Source: Bacteroidetes bacterium GWF2_43_63 (GTDB lineage: Bacteria > Bacteroidota > Bacteroidia > Bacteroidales > DTU049). From it: 64,000 nucleotides of DNA. Of the stretch, positions 8,562 to 17,526 are shown one piece after another; position 1 is the first letter of the stretch, and every line of letters begins with the position of its first letter. The translations under genes were made by a program, and so were the position numbers. The stretch lies in assembly GCA_001769275.1 (NCBI GenBank), contig MEOQ01000032.1:1-64000 (forward strand), written 5' to 3'. Under the pieces are notes generated by a model. The model saw nothing but the letters and a program-made list of their open reading frames with translations, made no database searches and was not told where the DNA came from.

Positions 8562-9935
8562 CTACTCAACAGCATCCTCCAGCGCTTTCAGCGTAAGTGG
8601 CTTTGCAACTATTTTTCCTTCAGTATCAATCACAAAAAAGCTGGGCGTTCCCCACACATTCCAGCGAATGGCATTGGCTCCGTCGTATCCTTTTAGATCG
8701 CTTAGTGATGGCTCTGGAAGATTTTCCTCAAGCATTCCGCCCAACCATTTGTTTTCATCCGTGTCGATGGAGTAGGAGAGAAGGACAAGATCCGGATTGT
8801 TTTTCAGAAAATCGAGTACATGTGGAATAGCTTCGCGGCAGTGTTCACACGAAGACTCCCAGAACATAACAATAACTTTATTTCCAATAAAATCACTGAG
8901 CGATACTGTTTTTCCTTCTCGATCAATTCCTGTCAGCTCCGGCGCGGCTGTACCCTTTTTCATGTTTTTAATGGAAAGCGCCTTGCGCTCTGCTTCGCTC
9001 GGAATGCCACCTTCGCACGATGAACCATGCATATAGGTCTCAAAAAGATGTAAATAAACATCATCAAAGCCAGACGACTCAAAAGTGTTAAGCAATAAAT
9101 CCAAAACGTAATCAAACTGCTTGTTATTCCACGAAAAACTGCTCATGATAAAATCAGATGTCCTGATGTACCCGGCGCTCGTTTTTTCATCCGTAAAATT
9201 CCTTAGGTAAAAACTGCAGACATCGTAGATTACACGTGTATTTACAAGGCAGCTGTCGTATTTGTCGATATTGTCAAAATAGTGTCGTTTCAGAAAATCA
9301 TACTCCGACTCAAATCCATGATTAGGATTAGCTTCTGAAAACGTCTTGAAATCAGGTGGAATGCTGCTTTTGTAAAGTTTTACAGAGAATAATCCCGGCT
9401 TTTCTTTGTCGAGCGAAATAATCCTTTCCTGAAGTTCTGCAACTTTATTCTGTAACTGGCTTTTCACTTTCTGCAGCTGAACCTGCATTCCCTTTTCATA
9501 GTATTCATCGCCAACCGCCGACAAACTGTCAATGGAACTTTCAATGGCTCTGAGCTTGTAAAAAGCCTTGTTTTCTTCCGAAACGAGAATTTTTATTCCC
9601 AGGTCTTTTTCAAGATTATCAGCAGTGAATTCAATAATATTTTCTTTGTTTATCACTAGATTGATAAAATATTTTTCTTCCCAGAAGATATAATACTCGC
9701 CGGTGACCGGAACTGTATCTGACGAAAACAAAACTTCACCTTTTACCGATTTCATGCTGTCTGCAATCTCCCAGGTGGAGCCCTCAACCGACAGCAGGTA
9801 AATGGTGGCCGGCCGCTGAAAATTGGATATCTGCCCCTTCAACACAAAATCACTTTGTGAAAAGCTGGCAACGCATGAGAATAAAAAGAAAAAAGTCAGG
9901 CCGATCCGGGTCATATTCGTATTTTTCAAGCCCAA
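8562..9935 (-). CDS. TlpA/ResA-like thioredoxin-family protein
   Basis: A secreted thiol-disulfide protein of 457 residues. A signal peptide (about residues 8-27, ending SFSQ) is followed by a DUF4369-like beta domain (FVLKGQISNF...ATIYLLSVEG), a long helical linker, then a C-terminal AhpC/TSA-thioredoxin fold with the active site CEHC near residue 363 and the cis-Pro region GTPSFFVID. This architecture is very common in Bacteroidota and is generally linked to periplasmic or outer-membrane redox maintenance; the partner is unknown. It diverges from the large TolB-like gene at 10048. A second in-frame Met at codon 8 (9914) is an equally good start and gives a cleaner signal peptide. Confidence 0.85.
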   Translation of the reverse strand: MGLKNTNMTRIGLTFFFLFSCVASFSQSDFVLKGQISNFQRPATIYLLSVEGSTWEIADSMKSVKGEVLFSSDTVPVTGEYYIFWEEKYFINLVINKENIIEFTADNLEKDLGIKILVSEENKAFYKLRAIESSIDSLSAVGDEYYEKGMQVQLQKVKSQLQNKVAELQERIISLDKEKPGLFSVKLYKSSIPPDFKTFSEANPNHGFESEYDFLKRHYFDNIDKYDSCLVNTRVIYDVCSFYLRNFTDEKTSAGYIRTSDFIMSSFSWNNKQFDYVLDLLLNTFESSGFDDVYLHLFETYMHGSSCEGGIPSEAERKALSIKNMKKGTAAPELTGIDREGKTVSLSDFIGNKVIVMFWESSCEHCREAIPHVLDFLKNNPDLVLLSYSIDTDENKWLGGMLEENLPEPSLSDLKGYDGANAIRWNVWGTPSFFVIDTEGKIVAKPLTLKALEDAVE

Positions 9936-10047
9936 AATTAATCAATTTCCGGGCCTTTTCAGAAAGTTCAGTTTTATATGAACGGAATAATGCAATATTA
10001 CCCATAAAATTTCGTAATTTTACAATCCTGTTTTTCAAAACGGTCGT

Positions 10048-13000
10048 ATGAGCATGCGCAAAACCATAGTGTTTTTTTTCCTCTTTGTTTGCCTGATGCC
10101 TTTTCAGAAGATATCGGCGCAGTTTTACAGTGGGAGCCATATGACTTTTGGGAAAAACAGGGTCCAGTACAACGAAGAGCGTATTTGGAGCCAGTTTCGG
10201 TTTAAGGATTTCGATTTTATTTTTTATCAGGATGGACGTAAAATCACCATCAACGCGGCAAAATATGCCTCTACTGCTTTAAAAGAAATTTCAGATAAGC
10301 TTGGATATAAGCCGGAAAGTAAAGTTCAGTTCATTGTTTTTAATTCACTGAGTGAAATGAAATCCTCCAATATAGGACTCGATAATGAAGTTCTGTACAA
10401 CATCGGCGGAGTAACAAATGTGGTTGACAATAAAGTCTTTCTTTATTTTGATGGAAATTATCTTCACCTTGAAGAACAAATCCGCAGTGGAATTGCGCGT
10501 GTTATTCTGAATCAGATGATTTATGGCGATCAGATTACCGCCAATATAAAAAACTCCACGCTAATGGCGTTGCCTGAATGGTACCTCGGTGGCCTGGAAT
10601 CTTATCTTGCTGCTGATTGGAATTCCGAGCTTGATGAAAAATTACGCGATGCAGTAGTTTCCGGAAAGTTCAGAAAATTTAATCATCTTGAAGGTGCCGA
10701 TGCCACTTTGGCGGGACACTCGGTTTGGCGGTTTGTTGCCGAAAAGTATGGCAGCAATATGATTCCGAATATCATTTATATGACCAAGGTCTCACGCACC
10801 GTCGAAAACGGTTTTCTTTTCGTTCTCGGAATTTCTTTCAAAAACCTCATCCGTGAATGGTACGCAAATAATCAGACCGTTTATTACAACGATATTGCAG
10901 ACAGAATTTCCCCTCCGGAACATAACGCTCCTGTAAAGATTAAAAAGAAAAACCATTACTATCAGGCTAAAGTCAGTCCCGATGGACGCTATCTGACTTA
11001 TGTAATGGATAAGGTTAATAAAAAGAAACTGTTTATTGTCGATCGCCAATCCGAAAAGAAAAGGAAACTTTTTCGCTTGGGCACTAAAATGAACGAGACT
11101 CCGGATATGACTTATCCAATAACAGCGTGGCATCCAACTTCGGGACTTTTTGCGTGGGAGGTTGAGAATAAAGGTCGCCGGAAACTGTATCTCTATAATG
11201 TGAATGATGAAACCCGCGAAGAGTTTTTTATTGATAATATCAACAAAGTGCTCGATATGGCCTACTCTCCGGATGGTTCGGTGTTGGCAATGTCTGCAGT
11301 AATAAATGGCTACAGCGATATTTTTCTTTTCTATACCGGCAGCAGATCTTTTACGCGGATAACCAATGACGTTTACGATGATCTTCAGCCAAGGTTTATT
11401 GATAATGGCCGTTTGATTGCCTTTTCTTCAAACAGGGTCAGCGATACACTGGAGCTTGAGCAGGAGACATATCTGACCGACAACTCCAAACCTGTGATCA
11501 GGCAGCAATCGTTTGATATTTTCGCTTACGATATAATATCCAAACATCCGGTAATGCGGCGCGTGACAAATACGCCAGCTGTAAATGAAACATCACCCAT
11601 GCCCTGGGATGGAAAGTATTTTTCCTTTTTATCCGATCAGAATGGCATCAACAATCAACTGATCGGGTATTTTGACAGTACCATTGATTATGTTGATACG
11701 GCGGTACATTACAGATACTTCACAACAACTTCTCCGGCATCCAATTATAGCTCGGCAATCAGAGAACAGGAGTCGTATTTCAATTCCGATTCAGTTGTTC
11801 AGGTTTTTACGGTGGGTAAATCTTCGCGCATTGTTGTTTCAGAAAAAAACAGCGTTGACAATTTATCAGCGCTCGACAAACCGTTCAATACTTTATGGGC
11901 TGAGGAAAGAAATATGCGTTTTAATATGTCGCAATCAAGACCCGACACAACGCATCAAAAGAATAAATCCGGGCAGAAGCAGGGATTTGTTTCATCACAG
12001 AAAGATAGCGGTAATGTCAATATTTACAACTATCGGTTTTCTACCAATACCAGCAAGAATCCGAAAAAGAATAATTCGGTAAAAGCAGATTCAATTGAAA
12101 AATTTACTTTGCCGCACCAGCAGAATTATGATGTCGAATATAGCATTGACAAATTAGTATCGCAACTTGATTTCTCTTTTCTGAATACTACTTATCAGCC
12201 TTACGACCGATCTGTTGTTTCATTTGGCAATGCCGGAAACAACCTCCTTTTCCAGATGAGCGTATCTGATCTGCTCGAAGATAAAAGAATCTCCGGGGTT
12301 GTACGATCATCGCTTTCTCTCGACAATAATGAGTATTTTATCAGTTACGAAGATCTGTTCCGGCGCCTTGACCGACAGATTGTTTTTCATCGCATGACAT
12401 ACGATGCTGCAAACGAAAATTCATATGTAAAGCATCATTTACATGATCTGAATTATATTTTTAAATGGCCGTTCTCTCCCGTGCTTGCAGTGAAAGGAAC
12501 CATTATCCTCAAATATGATAATCAGGTTTACAAAAGCATTGATGATTTCTCTCTTGCCGCGCCCGATATAAATACATACTGGGGTGGAACCAGATTCGAA
12601 CTGATTTTCGACAATACGCGCCCGGTAATGACCAATATTATGTACGGTCTGCGTTATAAAATCTTTGCAGAATACTATCAGGGGATAAACAAATCCGAAC
12701 TCAACCTTATCACGGCTGGTTTCGATATCCGACATTATTCAAAAATTCACAGGACTTTTATCTGGGCCAATCGTGTTGCTTTTGGCACTTCCTTTGGCTC
12801 AACACGGCTTCTGTATTATCTTGGAGGCACTGATAATACTTTTCTCCCGTCGTTCAACACCCAGCAGCCGGTTGATACCTCAATGAATTTTGCTTTCCAG
12901 ACAATAGGCACCAACCTGCGTGGCTTCCCTCAGAACATCCGGAACGGAAATACTTTTGCGGTAATCAATTCCGAATTGCGTTTTCCCGTGTTCCGCTATC

Positions 13001-13308
13001 TGCTGAACCGACCCATTAAATCTCAGTTTATTAATAATTTTCAGATTGTCGGTTTTGGCGATTTGGGCTCTGCCTGGCTTGGACTTAACCCTTATTCGGA
13101 AAAGAATGTAATGGTGCCCGAAACATATTACCAGAAGCCAATAACTGTTGTTGTAAAAACTCCGCGTAATCCTCTCGTGGGTGGTATGGGTCTCGGCGTT
13201 CGCACAACCATATTTGGTTATTTTGTGCGCTTCGACGTTGCCTGGGGAATCGAAGAGTTGCATGTTTACAGACCGAGATACGTTTTGTCATTTAGCCTTG
13301 ATTTTTAA
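10048..13308 (+). CDS. Peptidase-MA-like/TolB-like beta-propeller/BamA-like barrel fusion protein
   Basis: A 1086-residue exported protein with a signal peptide ending SAQ (near residue 25). The N-terminal part resembles the peptidase MA-like domain: LPEWYLGGLESYLA matches its second helix, but the HExxH zinc site is absent, so activity is doubtful. Residues about 300-560 show WD40/PD40-type repeats (SPDGRYLTYVMD, AYSPDGSVLAMSAV). The C-terminal 400 residues look like a 16-strand surface-antigen (BamA/Omp85-type) barrel, with GTNLRGFP and the final aromatic residue typical of barrel ends (SFSLDF). I infer an outer-membrane protein with a periplasmic propeller. The M20 gene begins 2 bases after its stop. 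Confidence 0.75.
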   Translation: MSMRKTIVFFFLFVCLMPFQKISAQFYSGSHMTFGKNRVQYNEERIWSQFRFKDFDFIFYQDGRKITINAAKYASTALKEISDKLGYKPESKVQFIVFNSLSEMKSSNIGLDNEVLYNIGGVTNVVDNKVFLYFDGNYLHLEEQIRSGIARVILNQMIYGDQITANIKNSTLMALPEWYLGGLESYLAADWNSELDEKLRDAVVSGKFRKFNHLEGADATLAGHSVWRFVAEKYGSNMIPNIIYMTKVSRTVENGFLFVLGISFKNLIREWYANNQTVYYNDIADRISPPEHNAPVKIKKKNHYYQAKVSPDGRYLTYVMDKVNKKKLFIVDRQSEKKRKLFRLGTKMNETPDMTYPITAWHPTSGLFAWEVENKGRRKLYLYNVNDETREEFFIDNINKVLDMAYSPDGSVLAMSAVINGYSDIFLFYTGSRSFTRITNDVYDDLQPRFIDNGRLIAFSSNRVSDTLELEQETYLTDNSKPVIRQQSFDIFAYDIISKHPVMRRVTNTPAVNETSPMPWDGKYFSFLSDQNGINNQLIGYFDSTIDYVDTAVHYRYFTTTSPASNYSSAIREQESYFNSDSVVQVFTVGKSSRIVVSEKNSVDNLSALDKPFNTLWAEERNMRFNMSQSRPDTTHQKNKSGQKQGFVSSQKDSGNVNIYNYRFSTNTSKNPKKNNSVKADSIEKFTLPHQQNYDVEYSIDKLVSQLDFSFLNTTYQPYDRSVVSFGNAGNNLLFQMSVSDLLEDKRISGVVRSSLSLDNNEYFISYEDLFRRLDRQIVFHRMTYDAANENSYVKHHLHDLNYIFKWPFSPVLAVKGTIILKYDNQVYKSIDDFSLAAPDINTYWGGTRFELIFDNTRPVMTNIMYGLRYKIFAEYYQGINKSELNLITAGFDIRHYSKIHRTFIWANRVAFGTSFGSTRLLYYLGGTDNTFLPSFNTQQPVDTSMNFAFQTIGTNLRGFPQNIRNGNTFAVINSELRFPVFRYLLNRPIKSQFINNFQIVGFGDLGSAWLGLNPYSEKNVMVPETYYQKPITVVVKTPRNPLVGGMGLGVRTTIFGYFVRFDVAWGIEELHVYRPRYVLSFSLDF

Positions 13309-13310
13309 TT

Positions 13311-14519
13311 ATGGAATACTCAAAGAATATTGAATCACTGGCTGAGCAGGTATATCCACAACTTGTTGATATTCGCCGCCATCTGCATAAATTTCCGGAA
13401 CTTTCCGGCTCTGAAAAAAACACAGCGTCTCATATCTGCGCTATTCTGGATGAATGGAAAATTCCTTATCGTGACGGCATTGGCGGATATGGAATCGTTG
13501 CACTCATCGAAGGAAAATCAGCAGGTGCTTGCGTAGCATTGCGTGCCGATATGGATGCGCTCAGTATTCAGGAGATCAGTAATTGTGAATACAAAAGCGC
13601 AATTGAGGGTGTTATGCATGCTTGCGGACACGATGCGCACATTGCCTCACTTCTCGGAACCGCCTTTATTCTAAATACTCTAAAAGATTCGTTTAGTGGT
13701 AGCTTCAAACTGATTTTTCAGCCTTCTGAAGAAAAATTTCCCGGAGGAGCAATTCAAATGATTCAGGAAGGAGTACTTGAAAATCCAAAGGTGAATGCTA
13801 TAATCGGACAGCATGTATTGCCTGGTTTATCTACCGGGAGCATAGGCTTGAAGAGCGGCCCTTATATGGCTTCTACAGATGAAATTTACATAACGGTAAC
13901 TGGTCGCGGAGGCCATGGCGCCACGCCAGAACTCAATATTGATCCTGTTGTCATTGCTTCACAAATCATTGTGGCTTTGCAGCAGATAACCAGCCGTGTG
14001 GCAAATCCATCCGTACCTACGGTGCTTTCATTTGGAAGAATGATTGCCGATGGTCGTACCAACATTATTCCAGAGGCGGTAACGATGGAAGGCACAATCC
14101 GCACTTTCGACGAAAAATGGCGTGCAGAAGCTCACAAGAAAATTATTTCCATTTCAAAAGGAATAGCTGAGGGATTTGGCGCAAAATGCATCGTCGACAT
14201 TCATCATGGTTACCCGTTTCTGGTTAATGATGAAAAATGCACCGACATTGCTCGTCGCGCGGCCACTTCATTGCTGGGTAGGGAAAATGTCGTTGAGCTT
14301 CCATTGCGCATGACGGCAGAAGATTTTGCCTACTATGCTCAGAATGTGCCTGCAATATTCTACCGGCTTGGAATAACCGATTCCAAAACAAAAGAGCCGG
14401 CAGCAAATCTTCACACTGCCAGCTTTGACATTGATGAAAAGTCGCTGATAACGGGTTGCTCATGCATGGCGAAAATTGCCATTGACATGTTGTCGGAGCT
14501 AAACAATAAGCATTTATGA
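13311..14519 (+). CDS. M20-family amidohydrolase (N-acyl-amino-acid/IAA-conjugate hydrolase type)
   Basis: A 402-residue metal-dependent hydrolase. Family marks are HKFPELSGSE near the N-terminus, the ADMDAL segment, HACGHDAH (metal ligands Cys and His), PSEEKFPGGA (catalytic Glu pair), GQHV, and EDFAYY near the C-terminus. These fit the amidohydrolase branch that removes acyl groups from amino acids, amino-acid conjugates or N-acetyl-diaminopimelate; the exact substrate cannot be told. There is no signal peptide, so it is cytoplasmic. It lies between the barrel protein (2-base gap) and gldH (ATGA overlap at 14516-14519), implying co-translation with envelope genes. Confidence 0.92.
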   Translation: MEYSKNIESLAEQVYPQLVDIRRHLHKFPELSGSEKNTASHICAILDEWKIPYRDGIGGYGIVALIEGKSAGACVALRADMDALSIQEISNCEYKSAIEGVMHACGHDAHIASLLGTAFILNTLKDSFSGSFKLIFQPSEEKFPGGAIQMIQEGVLENPKVNAIIGQHVLPGLSTGSIGLKSGPYMASTDEIYITVTGRGGHGATPELNIDPVVIASQIIVALQQITSRVANPSVPTVLSFGRMIADGRTNIIPEAVTMEGTIRTFDEKWRAEAHKKIISISKGIAEGFGAKCIVDIHHGYPFLVNDEKCTDIARRAATSLLGRENVVELPLRMTAEDFAYYAQNVPAIFYRLGITDSKTKEPAANLHTASFDIDEKSLITGCSCMAKIAIDMLSELNNKHL

Positions 14520-14983
14520 AATTGGTTTTAATCGTATGTTTAATTGGAAGCTTTCTTGCTTCCTGCACTTCAGGCAACAGTGATTCTAAGACTTACTACC
14601 ATGGATTTGCCAATAATGCCTGGGAAGAGGGGAAAACGGTGTCTTTTTCATTTGATATTACCGACACAGCCTCGCCTTATGATGTTCATGGGAAAATGCG
14701 TATTACCGAAGCTTTTTCGTTTTCAACGCTCGACATGAGTCTTTCGTTGTTGACTCCATCAGGGTCTTCCCGCCACAAGAAAATTCATCTTGAAATGCGC
14801 AATAATTCAGGGGAAAGAATGGGTTCGCAGATCAACGATTATTATGAAATAGCATTCCCTGTTTATGATTCAATCAGATTTGCTGAATCCGGGAAATGGG
14901 TCATGAATTTCAATCACAATATGCCTGTAGATATTTATAAAGGAATGGTTGGCCTGGAACTTTTTGTTGAAAAACAGAAATAA
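14516..14983 (+). CDS. gldH: Gliding-motility/T9SS-associated lipoprotein GldH
   Basis: The 155-residue lipoprotein has a lipobox ending LASC (Cys 17). Its pattern follows GldH: a Trp-containing strand (NNAWEEGKTVSFSFDITD), paired beta-strands with TPSGSSRHKK, GERMGSQINDYYEIAFPVYDS and a closing strand VGLELFVEKQK. In Flavobacterium johnsoniae GldH is required for gliding; non-gliding Bacteroidota keep it, presumably for T9SS-related or other envelope work. Its start overlaps the M20 stop by 4 bases, and a strong terminator follows. Confidence 0.85.
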   Translation: MKLVLIVCLIGSFLASCTSGNSDSKTYYHGFANNAWEEGKTVSFSFDITDTASPYDVHGKMRITEAFSFSTLDMSLSLLTPSGSSRHKKIHLEMRNNSGERMGSQINDYYEIAFPVYDSIRFAESGKWVMNFNHNMPVDIYKGMVGLELFVEKQK

Positions 14984-14989
14984 AAAAAA

Positions 14990-15015
14990 GCCGCTCACAG
15001 AATTCCATGAGCGGC
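14990..15015. terminator. Bidirectional terminator between gldH and T9SS cargo gene
   Basis: GCCGCTCA (14990-14997) pairs with TGAGCGGC (15008-15015). An A-run precedes it (a T tract on the minus strand), so it can serve both convergent genes. Confidence 0.7.
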
Positions 15016-15036
15016 TCAATATATTTAGAAGTAATA

Positions 15037-16344
15037 TTATTTCACAATCAGTTTGCTGATGGCAAAATTACCATCATTACCATTGATCATAACATTGTAG
15101 ATTCCTGATTCCATTTCAGAAACATTTACGTCAGCACTTTGACTGAAGACAGTTGAAAAGACTACGCGTCCGGTCATGTCAACAACTTTCAGAATGCCTT
15201 CTGTTCCAGCTGAAACAGTCACAAATTCACTGGCAGGATTCGGATAAACGGAAGCACTGATTTCGTTTTCTTCAATAGCATTGTAAATCGTAACATCAGT
15301 AGCAGCACGTGGCTGAATTTTTCTTTCACTAAAACTGTAATCCATTATTCCGGTGATGTCATAATGTGTATTTAAAACGGGTGTATAAGCATAAATCAAA
15401 TCACCAACTTTAAGACTTGACATTCCGTCGCCAACCAGCCATTCAAGATAAGTGTCTGGCATAGTTGTGCACTGAGCGTTGGTCACTTTGCAAAGTACGC
15501 CTTCGTACATTTCAAGTGCTCCGTCAGGAAGAGCAATATTGGTCACCTGAACCGGATTGCCACTGCTGACTTTGACATAGCTGCTTACAGATTTCAATTC
15601 TGTGAGATTGTAATATTCATCAACCACAGCAGCGAAAGTTACGCTGTCACCAATGGCTGGAGTGTTACCAGAGTCATAAACATAAACACCGCTCCATGGA
15701 CCGGTTCCGTTCTGAATCCAATATGCACCTGATTTAGTGGCGCTGACAATACCACCGGTATTAACAGGTTGTCCAAAATAACTGCTGGCATCGGTAGTTG
15801 TGTATTGAATGTCGTATATTGAAACATTTGACATTGTACCAACTGAAACATAGAAAGAATCGATCTGCAGGTGATCGTTGGTTGCAAGAGTATTTCTTAC
15901 AGAAAGAATAAATTCAGCAGTTGCTGAAGTAGTGTCGCAAAGAACGGTTTGCTCAACCTTGGTCCAGGTAGTGCCATTAATTACTACATAGCTATTGTAT
16001 GCTCCGTAGTTTACACCATCAAAAAAACCAGTTCTGACTTCTCCGTTTCCACGGGCATAAAAACTGATGTTGTACACAGAGCCGGCAGTTACACTCACTG
16101 CTTTTGTCGAAACACGCTTGTGTGCTGTAGTGTCGTTGTTAATCTGCATTGAGTACGTTCCCTGATAAGGGTTGGTTGTGTACTGATCAACATCTGTAAA
16201 TGTAATACTGGTGGCAACGCCAATCCAGTTTGTTGGAGTGTTCACGTCATCCCATGTTTCGAAACCACTGTAAAACACTTGTTGTCCGATGCCGCTCCCG
16301 ATTGTCATAACAAACAATGCGGCTAAAAGTAAAGCTTTTTTCAT
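15037..16344 (-). CDS. T9SS-exported protein with carbohydrate-binding-like and OB-fold-like domains
   Basis: A signal peptide ending IGQ (residue 21), then a beta-sandwich of the carbohydrate-binding type (residues about 22-170: ETWDDVNTPTNW, YSMQINND, NISFYARGNGEV), an OB-fold-like nucleic-acid-binding region (about 180-350, YWIQNGTGPWSGVYVYD, as seen next to extracellular nucleases), and a T9SS type A sorting domain (SVYPNPASEF...KLIVK). It is expected on the cell surface or released. No catalytic domain is visible, so the ligand is unknown. Its promoter TATCTTTG is at 16361-16368 (minus). Confidence 0.8.
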   Translation of the reverse strand: MKKALLLAALFVMTIGSGIGQQVFYSGFETWDDVNTPTNWIGVATSITFTDVDQYTTNPYQGTYSMQINNDTTAHKRVSTKAVSVTAGSVYNISFYARGNGEVRTGFFDGVNYGAYNSYVVINGTTWTKVEQTVLCDTTSATAEFILSVRNTLATNDHLQIDSFYVSVGTMSNVSIYDIQYTTTDASSYFGQPVNTGGIVSATKSGAYWIQNGTGPWSGVYVYDSGNTPAIGDSVTFAAVVDEYYNLTELKSVSSYVKVSSGNPVQVTNIALPDGALEMYEGVLCKVTNAQCTTMPDTYLEWLVGDGMSSLKVGDLIYAYTPVLNTHYDITGIMDYSFSERKIQPRAATDVTIYNAIEENEISASVYPNPASEFVTVSAGTEGILKVVDMTGRVVFSTVFSQSADVNVSEMESGIYNVMINGNDGNFAISKLIVK

Positions 16345-16360
16345 AACAGTAAAAATTTTT

Positions 16361-16368
16361 CAAAGATA
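16361..16368 (-). promoter_or_regulatory. -7 element of the T9SS cargo gene
   Basis: TATCTTTG on the minus strand, 16 bases before the start codon. Confidence 0.5.
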
Positions 16369-16413
16369 AGCATTAATTTTTTAGTAGGTTTGTATTCTGA
16401 TATTTGTCATGCT

Positions 16414-17508
16414 ATGAAGTGTAAAGAATTGTTTAATGCCATCGAAAAATTATTCCCGCTTTCATGGCAGGAAAATTACGATAACAGTGGCTTCCAGATA
16501 GGAAACCCGGACGATGAAATCAAGGGAATTTTATACACGCTTGATGTAACTCCTCACACGCTTGATCAAGCTATTGCTAATAGATGCAATGTCATCATTA
16601 GTCACCATCCACTAATATTTCAGGGATTGAAACAAATTAATCTGGCTAATTCAACTGGCCAGATCATCGAAAAGTGTATTCGCGAAAATATCACAATTTA
16701 TTCTGCTCATACAAATTTCGACAAACATCCTTCTGGTGTGAGCGGTGCATTGGCTCAAATAATTGGTTTGGAAAATCCTGAAATTCTTGTTCCTGAAAAT
16801 GGTTTGTTGAAAAAACTGGTTACGTATTGTCCCGAAGCGCAGGCCGCGTCTGTTCGAAATGCTTTGTTTGAAGCCGGAGCCGGCCATATTGGAAATTATG
16901 ATTCCTGCAGTTTTAATATGTCTGGATTGGGCTCTTTCAGAGCTGGTGAAAACACAAATCCCTATGTCGGCGAAATTGGTGAAGTTCATTTCGAACCTGA
17001 AGTAAGAATTGAAACCGTTTTTCCCGTAAGTAAACAAGCTGCAGTTTTATCGGCTCTATTTGCATTTCATCCGTATGAGGAAGTTGCGTTTGATATATAT
17101 TCACTCGAAAATCAATACCACGAATGTGGCCTTGGAATAATTGGAAATCTCCCTCAGCCTTTGTCATGTGAAGCACTCGTTGATTTAATAAAATCAAAAC
17201 TGGGGGTTCAGTTTCTTCGTTGCAGCGCTTTTGTTTCTTCAGAAATCTCGAGGGTAGCCGTTTGCGGTGGTGCGGGAGCTTCGTTTATCAGCAGCGCTAA
17301 GTCAGCGGGAGTGCAGGCATACATCACCGCTGATCTGAAATACCACGATTTTCAGGCTGCTTCAGGAAGCATATTTCTGATCGATGCCGGCCATTATGAA
17401 ACTGAAATTTTTGGTTTAAGTGCATTAAAGTCACTTGTTTCGGAAATTTTACCTAATTTTGTCCCTCACATTATTTCCCCGGACTCGAACTGGGTTAATA
17501 CAGTATAA
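16414..17508 (+). CDS. Nif3-like dinuclear metal centre protein (YqfO/YbgI family)
   Basis: The 364-residue protein has both halves of the Nif3/DUF34 fold with the metal ligands ISHHPLIF and SAHTNFD in the first half and GHYETE at the end. A PII-like insert occupies about residues 130-235 (LVTYCPEAQAASVRNALFEAGAGHIGNYDSCSF is its first part). It forms hexamers with a di-metal site; the proposed role as a GTP cyclohydrolase I-like or metal-chaperone protein is unsettled. I start at the ATG at 16414 (MKCKELF), 21 bases after a TAGGTTTG box, rather than at the upstream TTG. The zinc-ribbon gene follows at 18 bases, a pairing also typical in other Bacteroidota as far as I recall. Confidence 0.92.
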   Translation: MKCKELFNAIEKLFPLSWQENYDNSGFQIGNPDDEIKGILYTLDVTPHTLDQAIANRCNVIISHHPLIFQGLKQINLANSTGQIIEKCIRENITIYSAHTNFDKHPSGVSGALAQIIGLENPEILVPENGLLKKLVTYCPEAQAASVRNALFEAGAGHIGNYDSCSFNMSGLGSFRAGENTNPYVGEIGEVHFEPEVRIETVFPVSKQAAVLSALFAFHPYEEVAFDIYSLENQYHECGLGIIGNLPQPLSCEALVDLIKSKLGVQFLRCSAFVSSEISRVAVCGGAGASFISSAKSAGVQAYITADLKYHDFQAASGSIFLIDAGHYETEIFGLSALKSLVSEILPNFVPHIISPDSNWVNTV

Positions 17509-17526
17509 ATCAAATTTATAATTGAT

